Source of the DNA: Amaranthus tricolor
Lineage: Eukaryota > Streptophyta > Magnoliopsida > Caryophyllales > Amaranthaceae
NCBI RefSeq assembly: GCF_026212465.1
Contig: NC_080058.1
Coordinates: forward strand, 1,201,501 to 1,265,500
Length of the DNA stretch: 64,000 bases
Direction: 5' to 3'
The notes beneath the pieces were generated by a model that worked only from the letters and a program-made list of their open reading frames with translations, ran no database searches and was not told the origin of the DNA. Position numbers and translations under genes: made by a program. This document shows, piece by piece, positions 33,958-44,960 of this stretch; the first letter of the stretch is position 1; each line of letters begins with the position of its first letter.

Positions 33958-36651
33958 TTTTTATTTCTTTTATTATTTTTAAATTTTAACCAATAATACT
34001 TCAAAGTGTGCCTCTCATCCGATCCAAATTAATCAATTGCACTTTAATTTTCACCAAAAATTAACGTTCGTAAATCGTAAATAACTTTTATTACTGATTA
34101 CTAATTGATCACAATTCACAACCTTTATTATGTATGATTTATGAAATAGAGTTTAATCTTTAACCTTTTAACTACCTTGATTTTATCCATAAGTAAATAA
34201 CTCTCACAAAAATATAGATTGATTTCTATTTAACATATTATTTTCATTTTAATCTAACTATCTCATTTGTTTTTTATACTATTCATGAATCACTTTTATT
34301 TTGCATCAACGATCTACTCTTGCGAGTTGTGAGAGTTCGGCTTTCGGTAAGACGATCTAAAAATAAGAAGTCAATATACTAATACTTTGTATTAGTCAAG
34401 CTATTTAACACATATATAGGGCACGACTCATGGTGAGACTATTACATACAAGAATTTATAATAAGATTTTTGTCTGGTAGATTTTTCTTATTAAGCTAAT
34501 TTTGTATGAGACAGTCTCATTGTGAGACTGGTCTTATATATATATGAAAATAAAATATTTAATGAATGAATATAGACTATTTTGGAAGAAAATTTAGCAA
34601 ATTTAATAGAACGGGATAAATAAACATTGTAATAATTTTAAATGATGAAGATGTATATCATAAATTCTATATTAACATTATTTTTGTTTCATTGAATTTC
34701 ACACATTTTTCATTTTAACTTGTTTCAAGACTTTTTTTTTATTGTAGTTTTACAATCTCTTATATAGTTATGTCTAACTCTTTTTCATAGATATATTTAT
34801 TTTATCCATTCAAATTTTGTCATATTTTTTAAGTAAAATTAATAATGTATCGTTTTATACTATTTCTATTTCATTTATTTTGCACTATTTGCTATTTTTT
34901 ATGTTTTACTCATTTTACATTAGTTATATTTTTGGACGATAATTAACCCTTTTTAAAAATATTATATAAAATTTAACTCACCTATAAATTCACTTTCACA
35001 CTTTATTACCTATCTTCATTCATTATTATCAAATATCCACTTTGTAAAATATCTCATTTCTCTTTACAATTAATTCAATAAGACGAAATAGTATATATCA
35101 ATCTCAGAGGTAGCAGGAGAATCGAGGAAAATAATATTAATGTCATGGAAGGAATACAAGACTAATAAATGCTAATTTTGGAGAGACTAATTAATGTTGA
35201 AATAAGAAATTGAGTCTTGAAAATTAAATATTTATCTCAAGACTATTGAGGTGTAATAATATTATCATTTTTATATTTATGATTCAATAATAACATGTCA
35301 ACCCACATTGAAAAAAAGTTAGAAATAAACTTAATAATAAATTTTGTAAAATTAAAGAGAATGAAATTTAAATATAACATTTTTGAGAGATATATAGTAA
35401 ATAGAATATATTCATATAAAAACTTGTTAAATTCATCTTAACATAACATTTATATTATAATTTTTTATGATATAATTTAAAAATATTGAGTCACAAAATA
35501 TACTTTAAAAATAATACAAAAAGCTAACTAAATAACAAAAGTAACAAATAAACAATTTTAAAAGAGCCAAAAGAATATTAGTTAAAGTAAAAAGATATTC
35601 TAAGTGTTTGCAATAATTTGTTATAAATCATGTTAAAAGTAAAGTTTATATTTTTCATCCAATGGTAAACCAACCATATGCATCCCATAAACTTTTCTCA
35701 ATCATAAACAAAATTACCACATAAGAATAAAAACTAAAAGCAGCTGAAATGGGTCCCACCTACTACATATTCAACTCTACTAATACTAAAATGACTAAAT
35801 GAGTACTTCCTGAAATATTTACTGCAAATCTACAATAAACTAATTAAAACTAATTGTTTAAATATATTGTGAGTTGAAAAAAAAATGATCAAATGAAATT
35901 TACTTAAATTATCTAAGCGTATAATTTTATAATATTAAATTTTTATAAATTTTTTAATATACTAATTTTATAAATAAATAATTAAAATAATATATTTAAC
36001 TACATAAAAAATCAAATGTAACAAATATAATGAAACGGAAAAAATATATTAAAATCTAATTACTATTTTATTAACACCTAAAATATTACAATATCTAATA
36101 TTATAAAAATATATAATTAAACAATCTAAATAAATTGCCCTATTACTTTTTTCTTACACTTTAACATCAATATATATAACATCTAATATTATAAAAATAT
36201 ACAATTAAACAATTTAAGTAAATCTCAATATAAAATAAAATATAATGATAAATAATATTGAAAATTGTGCGTTGCAAAAAAAATTGAAAAGATTAATCAA
36301 ATAGTAAAATTAAACCTCCTTAAGCATGCCTTAAGGCCTCTTTTTGTTTTTGTTTTTTTTTCTCTTTTCAAAAAATATTCTACCAATAAGAAACCAAAGC
36401 AATAACTTTAAATTAATAACACAAATTGTAATCAATAAAATAGCCCTTCATTTGTTACTTTTTTTCTTTACCTTTTTCCCAATATTTAATTTAAAAGGCT
36501 ATAAACAACAACAAACATAATTGATAATTTCCCCTTTTTTTCAAATTTCTCACAGCAAATTTACAATCCTACCCTTCATTTCTTCAATCCTAGCAAACAA
36601 ATTACCAACTAATCAAGTTAATTAACCACTAATTAAAATTAAAATTAATAA
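33958..36651. other. AT-rich intergenic region
   Basis: No gene recognised. The segment around 34840-35090 resembles a degraded Stowaway-like MITE. Two short direct copies of CTAATATTATAAAAATAT occur near 36090-36210. Palindromic GAGAC/GTCTC motifs with CATACAAG occur around 33680 and 34430-34530. The HMGA 3' UTR lies at the right end. Confidence 0.5.
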
Positions 36652-37279
36652 TTAAATATTCTTCTTAGGACGACCTCTTCCTCTCTTAACACCGTCGATT
36701 GGAGAAGCAGCAACAACGGTACCGGACCCACCATCAACTATAGGATACTTCCTAGGCCTGCCACGTGGCCGACCCGAAGAAGTTTTAACGGGTCGGGTTG
36801 CCGGAGCAAGTGGATCTCTAGGCTTGGGAGGTCTACCTCTGGGCCTAGCAGGTGATGGGACCACTCCAGAAGGTAAAGGTACTTTGGGCTTTGGTGGGCG
36901 TCCACGTCCTCTTTTAACAACCGGCCCATTTCCATTATTAGGCTCATCAGAACCATCTGGGTTAAGCGCATAATAACCCTCATTTGTTATCACTACTTGA
37001 CCCGTTTGTTTCAGCTTTTCAAGCGTGTAAGACACATGTGTGGTGTAAGTTGGCGGGAGATCTGGGTAATTCGATTCAATATAACCCGTTATTGCTTCTT
37101 CACTCGACCCGTTTTCATCATTTAATCCTTCTATAGCCGCCATTATCATCTGTAAAACCCAGAAATTCACAAAATTGAAAATTACATAACACATAAACAA
37201 ATTTACCGAAAAAAAGAAAAAAAAAAGTTGAAATTACCTCAGAATAATCTGGAAAAGATGGGCTGAATTGGACCGCCAT
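36652..37279 (-). CDS. HMGA-type protein: linker-histone-like domain plus four AT-hooks
   Basis: Two exons, 37279-37238 and 37149-36652 (GT-AG), give 179 aa. The short first exon encodes 14 residues, and its ATG has the plant-like context CCATGGCG. Residues 9-78 form a winged-helix H1/H5 globular domain (IMAAIEGLNDENGSSEEAI, YIESNYPDLPPTYTTHVSY, LKQTGQVVIT). Four AT-hooks with the RGRP core follow at about 94-103, 116-125, 141-148 and 169-178, separated by Pro-rich linkers; the last residues are KKNI. Plant HMGA (formerly HMG-I/Y) proteins are nuclear architectural factors that bind the minor groove of AT-rich DNA and influence chromatin and transcription. The length and domain order match the family. 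Confidence 0.93.
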
Positions 37280-37852
37280 GGGAGAACTGGGTTGAATTTC
37301 TAGAGAAAGAAAGAGAAGAAATGGAGAAGTGATGAAAAAGAGTGAAAGGGAATATTAATATTTATATTATGGACGTAAGAAAAGAAGGGTTTATTTAAAT
37401 TGGAAGATTAGGATGAGAATAGGAGATCAATGGCTAGGGGGTGAGATGAGAGTGTTTAATCGAACGGTAGAGAAGAGGGGAAGGAGGTGTTGACACAGAT
37501 TGATGAGGTGGCAAAAGTTAAAGAGGGAGAGTTTAAAATTGAATTAAGAGGTATTGTCATATTGTCATGTGCAATGTGGGGTATGAGTTGGTTAATGGTT
37601 AAATTTTGTGGAGGGTGAAAGTTTCTACTATTGTGTTTGTCTTTATTGTTTTTATGATATTTTTTTAAAACTATTTTGGTGATTAATCTTATCATTGTGT
37701 TGCATTTGTTGATTGAAAAAACTTTGAACTCTTAAAAAGTAAAAAAATTTGTCCCTATAAAATATCACATGTTTTTATTATCACAGAATCTAAGCCGATA
37801 TGGTCTTATAGTGACATCATTTTTATTGAATTAGTTTAATGTACATTTATAA

Positions 37853-38441
37853 TCTTAAATTGATCATAAGTATAATCTTAGAGTTATTACTTATAATCTT
37901 AAAGTGATCAATTATAGTCTTAAACTGATCACTTACCGTTTTGATGTGATCATTTTATAATTTTAAAGTGGTTACTTATATGATGACTTACAGTCTCAAA
38001 GTGACGAATTAAAATCTTGAAGTGATAACTTTTAATCTTAAAGTAATCAGTTATTACTTTAACGGCTCGTTTGGTTAATGGTACTACATGGTGGTATTGG
38101 GAATGATTTATAGTGTAAAATTTTATTAAAAGTTCTATATCATTTCCATGGTAATGAAATTTTGATTACAAAAAATTTTTTTTATTTACAAATTTCTATA
38201 ACCACCTAATACCATATTTCCCAACGGTTTGCATTGAAATGAATTTTATGAAGAAAATGATATGATTGAAGTTGGACAAGCATATCCATTAGGATAGCCA
38301 AGAGATTTTTTAACCAAATTTACACTAGTTTTTCATTTCTACTACCATCGTTTATTACCATCTACCAAACGAGCCATAAAGTGTTTATTTACAATCTTAA
38401 AGTGATTAATTATAATCTTAAAGTGATCACTGATTATATAG
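37853..38441. repeat. Degenerate minisatellite interrupted by a Tourist MITE
   Basis: A run of loosely repeated units of about 20-25 bp built on AATCTTAAAGTGATCACTTA occupies 37853-38062, is interrupted by the MITE at 38063-38376, and resumes to about 38441. A similar array is at 40660-40875. Confidence 0.65.
38063..38376. mobile_element. Tourist-like MITE, copy 2 (PIF/Harbinger)
   Basis: 314 bp with inverted termini CGGCTCGTTTGGT / ACCAAACGAGCCA and a 3-bp TAA duplication on both sides (38060-38062 and 38377-38379), as expected for PIF/Harbinger MITEs. It is the best-preserved of three copies in the window. Confidence 0.8.
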
Positions 38442-38550
38442 ATTGATTGTATTTCTATTAATTAGTCTCATGATGAGATGATCATATACAAAACAGATTG
38501 ATTGTATTTCTATTAATTAGTCTCATGATGAGATGATCACATACAAAACA
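38441..38550 (+). repeat. Tandem duplication of a ~55-bp unit
   Basis: Two adjacent copies of GATTGATTGTATTTCTATTA followed by ATTAGTCTCATGATGAGATG, nearly identical (one visible difference near GATCATATAC/GATCACATAC), which suggests a recent origin. Confidence 0.85.
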
Positions 38551-38849
38551 TGTTGATTATTAGATATAAAATTCATTTGCAGTTAAAAACAATATAAAAC
38601 ACGTGTGGTTGAAAGAAATGAATAGATGAGATGAAGTGAGGGAATAAAATTTAGAAAAAATTGTTGAAAATAATATTATCTTCCACTCATCCGCTACGAA
38701 TAACCCATCTTTAAATTATTATCTAATAATTCAACATATGCCATGTATAGCTCCCAACATACCGGTGATATGAACCACAACCACGCCCCTTGAATCTCCA
38801 CGGCCCCACCACTCCCTTTCATATATTGTATGTTGGAAGCAAATACATA

Positions 38850-39106
38850 CTCCTTTCTATTCACCTTAAGTGTCTTACTTTTATATTTGGTCAACTCACC
38901 TTAAATGTCTCATTTTTATTTTTTGTATGTTAACTTTATCAATTTACCCTTACTAAACTTAACTTTTTCAAGCCTTTACACCTACTAACCCCATTTTACC
39001 CCAATTAAAATTTAAAAACACTGTACCTTTTCTTTCACATATGGTTCTATTTGACCACCTAAAAAATGGTGAAAAGTCAAATGCGACACAATGGATGAAT
39101 AGGGAG
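38850..39106. mobile_element. Stowaway-like MITE
   Basis: 257 bp flanked by TA, beginning CTCCTTTCTATTCACCTTAA and ending GGATGAATAGGGAG. The inner AAGTGTCTTAC and GCGACACAATGG ends match the Stowaway family also seen at 51869-52127. Confidence 0.7.
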
Positions 39107-39512
39107 TATTAAATATGAGATTGTTGAAAAATAATCAATAATTGTAATTATTTTATCAGATGAGTGAAATGTTAGTTTATTTTTTACTATTTTTCCTAAA
39201 AATTATAAATTGGATTAAAATAAAATGAGTGACACCATTAGAGATGGCAACGGGTCGGATCTGGACCGAGTCCATGTGGACCCGGATCCAGATCCGTTTT
39301 CTAGAAGAGGATCTAGATACGGACCCGGATCTGCGGGTCCAATTTTGCAAGACCCAGATCCGGATCCGGGTCCAAAACGGGTCCAGTTTTTTTTTTTTGT
39401 ATTTTTAAATGTGTTGAGATTGCAATAAAGCGATATTTATAGACTAATGTTAATAATATATATAATTTTACAATGAATCACCCAAAAAAAACATTATAAA
39501 ACTTAAAATAAA

Positions 39513-40439
39513 ACGAGGGCAATGAATGCGAGTCTTATGGCACTAAAAACTGCAGGTGTTGAAGGAGTAATGGTGGATGTATGGTGGGGTTTGGTTGAGA
39601 AAGACGGACCTTTGAAGTATAACTGGGATGAGTATGTTGAGCTTAGGGCTGCACACAGTCCGGTCTGGTCTGGTTTGACAGAAAAATCAGACCAGACCAG
39701 AAATTCCGGTCTGGAAAATTTTCAGACCAGACTAGACCAGTCAAGAGACCAGACCAGACCGTTCTAGAACGGTCTGGTCTGGTCTAGTCTACGGGTTTTT
39801 TTTTTTGTATTTTTTTAATTGAGTGAGAATCTAAGATAAACGATAATCTGTAAACAAAATACATCATCAAATCCGAAACATCACAAATTAAGGCCAATCA
39901 CCCAAAACTTAAGGTATGTCTGATCATGAAAACTGGGTAAATTCTTGTTCTTTATAACTTGATTCCTAATTTTTCTTTAATGGTAGAATTGATTATCATT
40001 TTCCAGATTTCTGGTATCAATATTCAGATTTCTGGTAGAATTGATCTCTCATTCCACTTTTCATCTGATGAACATAATGGCTCCCAATAATGCGCTACCT
40101 GATCTTGTAATGAAGATTCAGGCTTGATGATATCCTCTTTTAATTTGTATGTGATTGGAAATGGAGATGGAGGCAGCCAGCAGGAGTTCACGAGTAGTTG
40201 CCCTAATCCCCTAAAATTTGATTTTATTATGATTTTTCGGTCCGGTTTGGTTTGAAAATTTTAAAACCGGGACCGGACCGTAAACCGTTTAAAAAAAAAA
40301 CCGGACCAGACCAAAAATTTAATTTATGGTTTGGTCCGATTTGGTTTACGGTTTAGACCAAACCGTGTTCAGCCCTAGTTGAGCTAGTGCAAATAGTACA
40401 AAAACATGGTCTAAAACTTCAAGCAGTTATGTCTTTTCA
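39513..40439 (+). pseudogene. Captured beta-amylase exon fragment, interrupted
   Basis: 39513-39643 encodes [40 protein letters not shown]; 40386-40439 continues LVQIVQKHGLKLQAVMSF. These are adjacent parts of the N-terminal region of GH14 beta-amylases (starch to maltose), closest in my memory to the chloroplast BAM1/BAM3 types. The two parts are separated by the 734-bp nested element plus its second target copy. Only about 60 of the usual 500 residues are present, with no promoter, start context or catalytic Glu, so it is not a functional enzyme. It ends abruptly at the right subterminal region of the carrier. Confidence 0.85.
39644..40377. mobile_element. hAT MITE nested inside the captured beta-amylase exon
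   Basis: 734 bp with termini TAGGGCTGCACAC / GTGTTCAGCCCTA and a perfect 8-bp target duplication GTTGAGCT (39636-39643 and 40378-40385). The subterminal regions carry repeated GGTCTGGTCTGG and CCGGACC motifs. The internal sequence is AT-rich without a recognisable protein. Confidence 0.88.
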
Positions 40440-40659
40440 GGTCCGGGTCTGGGTATTTTTCTCAAATCCAGATCCGGACCCGTGAATTTTAAATGGATCC
40501 GGATCCGACGGGTCCAAATTTTTGGACCCAGATCCGTGAAAATGGATACAGATCCACGGATCCGGGTCGGGTCCAATACCCATTGCCATCCCTAGACACC
40601 ATATCAAAAAAATTGTTCAAATTAGGTGGAAGCAACTCAAAAAAAATATAATTGACGTG

Positions 40660-40875
40660 CAATTTCTCAAACTTTAAGTAAATAATTATCACATTAAAGT
40701 AATTAATTACAATTTCAATGTGTTTATTTTATAATTTTAAAGTAATCACTTATAATCTTATTGATCACTTACAATCGTAAATAGATTAATTCTAATCATA
40801 GAGTGGTTATTTATTACCTTAAACTAATGACTTCTAATTTTAAAGTAGCTAATTATAAACTTAAAGTCTCATTAA
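40660..40875. repeat. Degenerate minisatellite, second array
   Basis: Units such as TTTTAAAGTAATCACTTATA and AATCTTATTGATCACTTACA are of the same type as the array at 37853-38441. Confidence 0.55.
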
Positions 40876-41929
40876 TTAGAAAATTAATTGATTATCATAT
40901 ATCTTTTTTTTTAAATGAAAATATTTTAGAAGTTTAAATGTGATGAAGAAAATATATATTCCAAGAAGCTTTAAATGAAGAAAATATTTTTTTTAAATGA
41001 AGAAACTTTATTAATTAGTAAATAATTTTAGATAAAAAGGCAAATATATATTCCAAGAAGCTTTAATTGGAGAGCTTAAAGCTTCCTAGAAAATATAGTT
41101 GCATTTTTATCTAAAAGTAAATCTTAATCTCTATAGTTCGTTTGGCCTATGATCAACCTTTTGGTTGATGGTAAGCCTTTAATTTTCCGTTTTAAGCTTT
41201 CCGTATCAGAATAAGTATTTGTTCTCTTCCTTTAAGAGAGTTGTTCTACCCATTAATTGGGTTGATTCTCCCCATATATTGGGGGTATGATTTTCTCCTT
41301 GTGAGAGTTTGAGATTTTGAATTTTGGTCTCTAATTGATTTGTTGGTAGAAATTAATGTGATGCAGCAGACACTAAAATTGCAATTACCGTCAACAACAT
41401 CAAATTCAATTATATCTCAAGACTAAAACAGATCGAAAGACCCTCTAGTAGAAAACTGTATTAAACAACGATGTAGAAAAAGATATTCAGAATTGTCATA
41501 TCTCATTCACAACTGTCGCTGTTTTGTTAATTTTGAATTGTATTTTGTTAAAGTTATTATGTACTTGTTAATTTTTATCTTGATGTAGATGTTGTATCAC
41601 TCTTTAATAATAAATCAGGTATTATTCAAAACAAAAAAAATTAATTGGAGAGCTTATGTAGATTTTAAATTCGAGGGTAAATCTAGTAAATCCTCGAGAA
41701 AAACATCAGGGTATTCTCAATCAATTGAGGTTTTTTAGAGACTCAATTTGGTTTTCTCTTCACTATTGGAAATAAACACCGGTATCCCTCATCTCTATGC
41801 TTAATCACCTCAATGACTTGAACGACATAAAAAATTAAGCGAGGAACACAAAATTCTTCCTGATCAAGCACTCTTCTCCTAGAGGCTTAACTTAAACAAT
41901 TTTCTCATAATACAAAATATCCCCATAAT
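40876..41929. other. AT-rich intergenic stretch
   Basis: No gene or clear element recognised. A short duplication of ATATTCCAAGAAGCTTTAA occurs at about 40958 and 41048. Confidence 0.4.
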
Positions 41930-42890
41930 AACGTTGGTACCAATTCATACCTACAATATCATAAGTACCTGAACCAAATCAAGACCCAAAAGGCAGCAAC
42001 AAAAGCCAAGAACATCCAAGCAATGACATGAACAACACAAGTGTGCTTGAAGTCTCTGAATCAACTTCTATTTCAGAACCAACTTCAAGATTAAGCAAGA
42101 AGAACCTTCCATGCAATCAAGACACTCAAGGAAGGGATGAATTAATTAAGAGGAACCAGCTGCAACTAAACAAGACAATAAGGGAACATAGGCCTACAGA
42201 ACTGGGCAGCACAGACCAATAGACTGCACTGACGTCAATAGCTGACCAGGCCACTTTGGAAGGCTCACCCAGACACGACTTGAACCATTGGGATGACGTG
42301 GAGGGTAAATTTGGAATCTCCACACACGGGCCTAGCTGCCACGGCCCAAGAGTCTTATTGGAAGTCATTGGAGGAGGCCTGAAATTGGAGACCAAGGTCA
42401 CTCAGTTGACAGCCAGCACCACAGTAGCCTGATGAAGCCTGGGTGTTTGTTTCTTTTATTTTTTAGTTGCACATGTATAGGCACGTGAGTATTTGACCGT
42501 TAGAACAGTTAGCCCTCATGTAGTTAGCCTATCCTTGATGCTTAAACATTATAAATAGTGATTGTGATCCCATGTAAAGACAAGTTTGTTGTTAATGAAA
42601 ATTTTTCAGAAAAAAAATTCAACGTTTGAATTTTTTTGTCAATTGCTTGCAATTGGGTTCCTAAGGGTCAGTTTACCCTTCGTGATTGTGCAACCCCTTG
42701 ATCAGTCTTCAAGATTGCACTTCATACTATCCAAGAACATTGATAGTTCCCTTGATTAATCAAAGGAACTCTTCATTGTTGCGTTGAAAAGGGGCTTGGC
42801 AGTCCAACCCTTGTCAAGGCATTGCCCAGCAGTCTTGGAATATCCCCTGTTTTGAGTCACTTGCGATTTTGCGTATAAAGTCCATCATTT
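41930..42890 (+). mobile_element. Probable LTR-retrotransposon remnant, plus orientation
   Basis: From about 42430 the sequence looks like an LTR: a promoter-like TATAAATAG at 42551, a following transcribed leader, and a long unique-type tail. The segment before it (41930-42428) is less AT-rich and contains short open frames on both strands without recognisable domains. No primer site or second LTR was found. Boundaries and lineage are inferred. Confidence 0.35.
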
Positions 42891-43328
42891 CACACGCATA
42901 ATCACATTAGTACCCAATTCAAATATTAATTAATCGACAAGCAAATAATGATTAAAAATCTCATTAGGGAAGTCAGAAAGGATATAGTCATATAGAAATG
43001 GTAAATCGTCAGACAATATAATTTGAAGATTGAATTTTTGAGGTTTAAAATAGATAGAGAATTTGTACAGAAAATAGGTAGAAATAAAAGATCATCGAAT
43101 TTGGAATGAAAAAGAATATTAATAACTCTAATTATAAATATTAATAACGTTTTTACCAATGCACTAATACAATTTATAATATATCTAATTGTTCATAACT
43201 AAAATTTAATATTAATAACTACTTATTCATTTTACATGACTCTATTTAAACTTGTAAATTAAAAACTAAATATTAATGAAGAATAAAATGTGAATAATGT
43301 AAAAAAAGGGGTTATTGTCTTTGAATCA

Positions 43329-43835
43329 GAGCACTGTCATTGGTGAGGGAAAAAAATTTTCTCACCAATCTTTCTCAACACTCTCTTTCTCATTCATATC
43401 ATATTTTTATGTCGAAATTTTTTTTACATAGAAAAGCTATCTCATTAATGAGAAAACAAAAATTTTTCTTACCACTTTCTAAACACTAATTTATAATACT
43501 TAGAATTAAATTTTTTTTTTAAATATGTTAATATATAGCAAAATGGGTGTCTAATTATAAAGCATAAAATTTCATGACCTTAATATATTTGTATATATCT
43601 TTTGATAAATGTATAAAATAAAAAAACCTATTTACAAAAATAAAAAATATTATTAGAACAAGTGTCGAGCTTTAATTTATTTTGGGTTGAGGAGAATTTT
43701 TCTCCCATTGAAATTTTTTTAGAAACATTTACAATTTTTTTTTACTTTACACACTAAAAAAATATAATTTTTTTACTAATACCCACTAAAAAGTTTCCGC
43801 TCATAGAAAATTTCCTCACTATTGGGAGTGGTCTC
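43329..43835. mobile_element. MITE with GAGCACT...GGTGAGG termini
   Basis: The left end GAGCACTGTCATTGGTGAGG is mirrored imperfectly by the right end CCTCACTATTGGGAGTGGTC. The interior has paired TTTTCTCA/TGAGAAAA blocks. The target duplication is not clear, so the superfamily is left open. Confidence 0.5.
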
Positions 43836-44469
43836 AGAGAAAGTATATCTAAATTCAATTCTCAAAGTTGAGTATAAGTTGGAGTATTAACTTTGAAATG
43901 AACTCGGAAAAAACCCCATCAATCTTAATTTCCGTCTCCTCCTTCCTCCATTGTCAAAGTTCATCATCACTCCTCTCCTCCAAAAAACACATCAATCATC
44001 ACAAACATCGATTATAATGACCCCAAATACGTTGTTAATGGGGCAAATAAGTGTACTCATGATCCCAATTTATGCAATTAAGAGATAAATGTTGATAATT
44101 TAGTTGATCATGAAAATGGGTTAGAAGAAGGGAGTTTTGAATGTTGATAATGAGGAATTATAGTGTTTTGAGCCAGTTATTGATTGATTCAGGAATATGG
44201 ATACTTATGCAGCAATTAAATCAACCCTTAATCCCCTGGACTCCGGTATAATTCTTCCCTCTTTTTCATTATTGAATCATTGTTCTAGTTTTATACTTTT
44301 ATGTTCGTTAATCAATTTTATGTTTAATTGTTTTTGTATACATACATAGAAATGGTGGTTTTTATTTGTGATGTCATAGTTTAGTAATTATGGAATTGTT
44401 TTTATGATTGGTGAAAGGAAAGGAGTTTGAACCCTCTAATGGTGAGGAGAGATATAGAAGGTGGAAACA

Positions 44470-44960
44470 TAGAGGTCACAATCGAAGGGAAAATAATATA
44501 CATAATACTCCTATTACATTTAATTATAGATTCAACAATACACTAATGAAATAACACTCACAAACTAAGAAATCATTCACATGAGCTCGAAATTCACTCT
44601 TTTAATAGAGATTTCACGCTAATACAAATTAGACACGCTCTAGACTCTCAAACCCAATTTCTTACTTTGTAATAGCCTCCACATATAGCCTTAATTTAGG
44701 CCCTTTATAATTTATATAGCCTACCAAATCAATAAAATATTCATAGCAAAAGGACGTGATGTGTCCCTTATAAACAATAATACAACAAATTGCATCAGTG
44801 ACCTAGGTGCTTGTTCGAGCACTATATTGCCTTGTTCAAGTACGTCACCATTTGGTTTATTTCAATGCCTCATCACAATGTCTACTCGATTCCTTTTGTA
44901 TCCCATTTGTTCATCAACAATACATGCTAGGAATGAGGTATAATGTGACCAAAGTCACCT
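44470..44960 (-). mobile_element. Possible solo LTR, minus orientation
   Basis: Read on the minus strand, the sequence has a CTATATAAATTATAAAGGGC promoter-like block, then a leader ending in TTGAATCTATAATTAAATG, the layout of a copia-type LTR. No internal domain, primer site or target duplication was found. Confidence 0.3.

Larger units (their letters stand above)
39239..40594. mobile_element. Gene-capturing hAT element (Pack-hAT) with beta-amylase exon piece
   Basis: A 1356-bp element with termini TAGAGATGGCAACGGGT (left) and its reversed partner ACCCATTGCCATCCCTA (right). The target duplication GACACCAT is perfect and 8 bp long (39231-39238 and 40595-40602). The subterminal 150 bp on each side are packed with GGATCC/GACCCG-type motifs, probably transposase binding sites. 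Between them lies an exon piece of a beta-amylase gene (39513-40439), itself split by another hAT insertion (39644-40377). No transposase was found, so the element is non-autonomous. Confidence 0.88.

Noticed and set aside
39225..39428. Open frame rich in Asp-Pro repeats
   Set aside because: It is a translation of the subterminal GGATCC/GACCCG motif cluster of the hAT element, not a gene.
42126..42401. 91-codon minus-strand frame in the LTR-like remnant
   Set aside because: No recognisable domain; overlapping frames of similar length exist on the plus strand, so it is probably chance.
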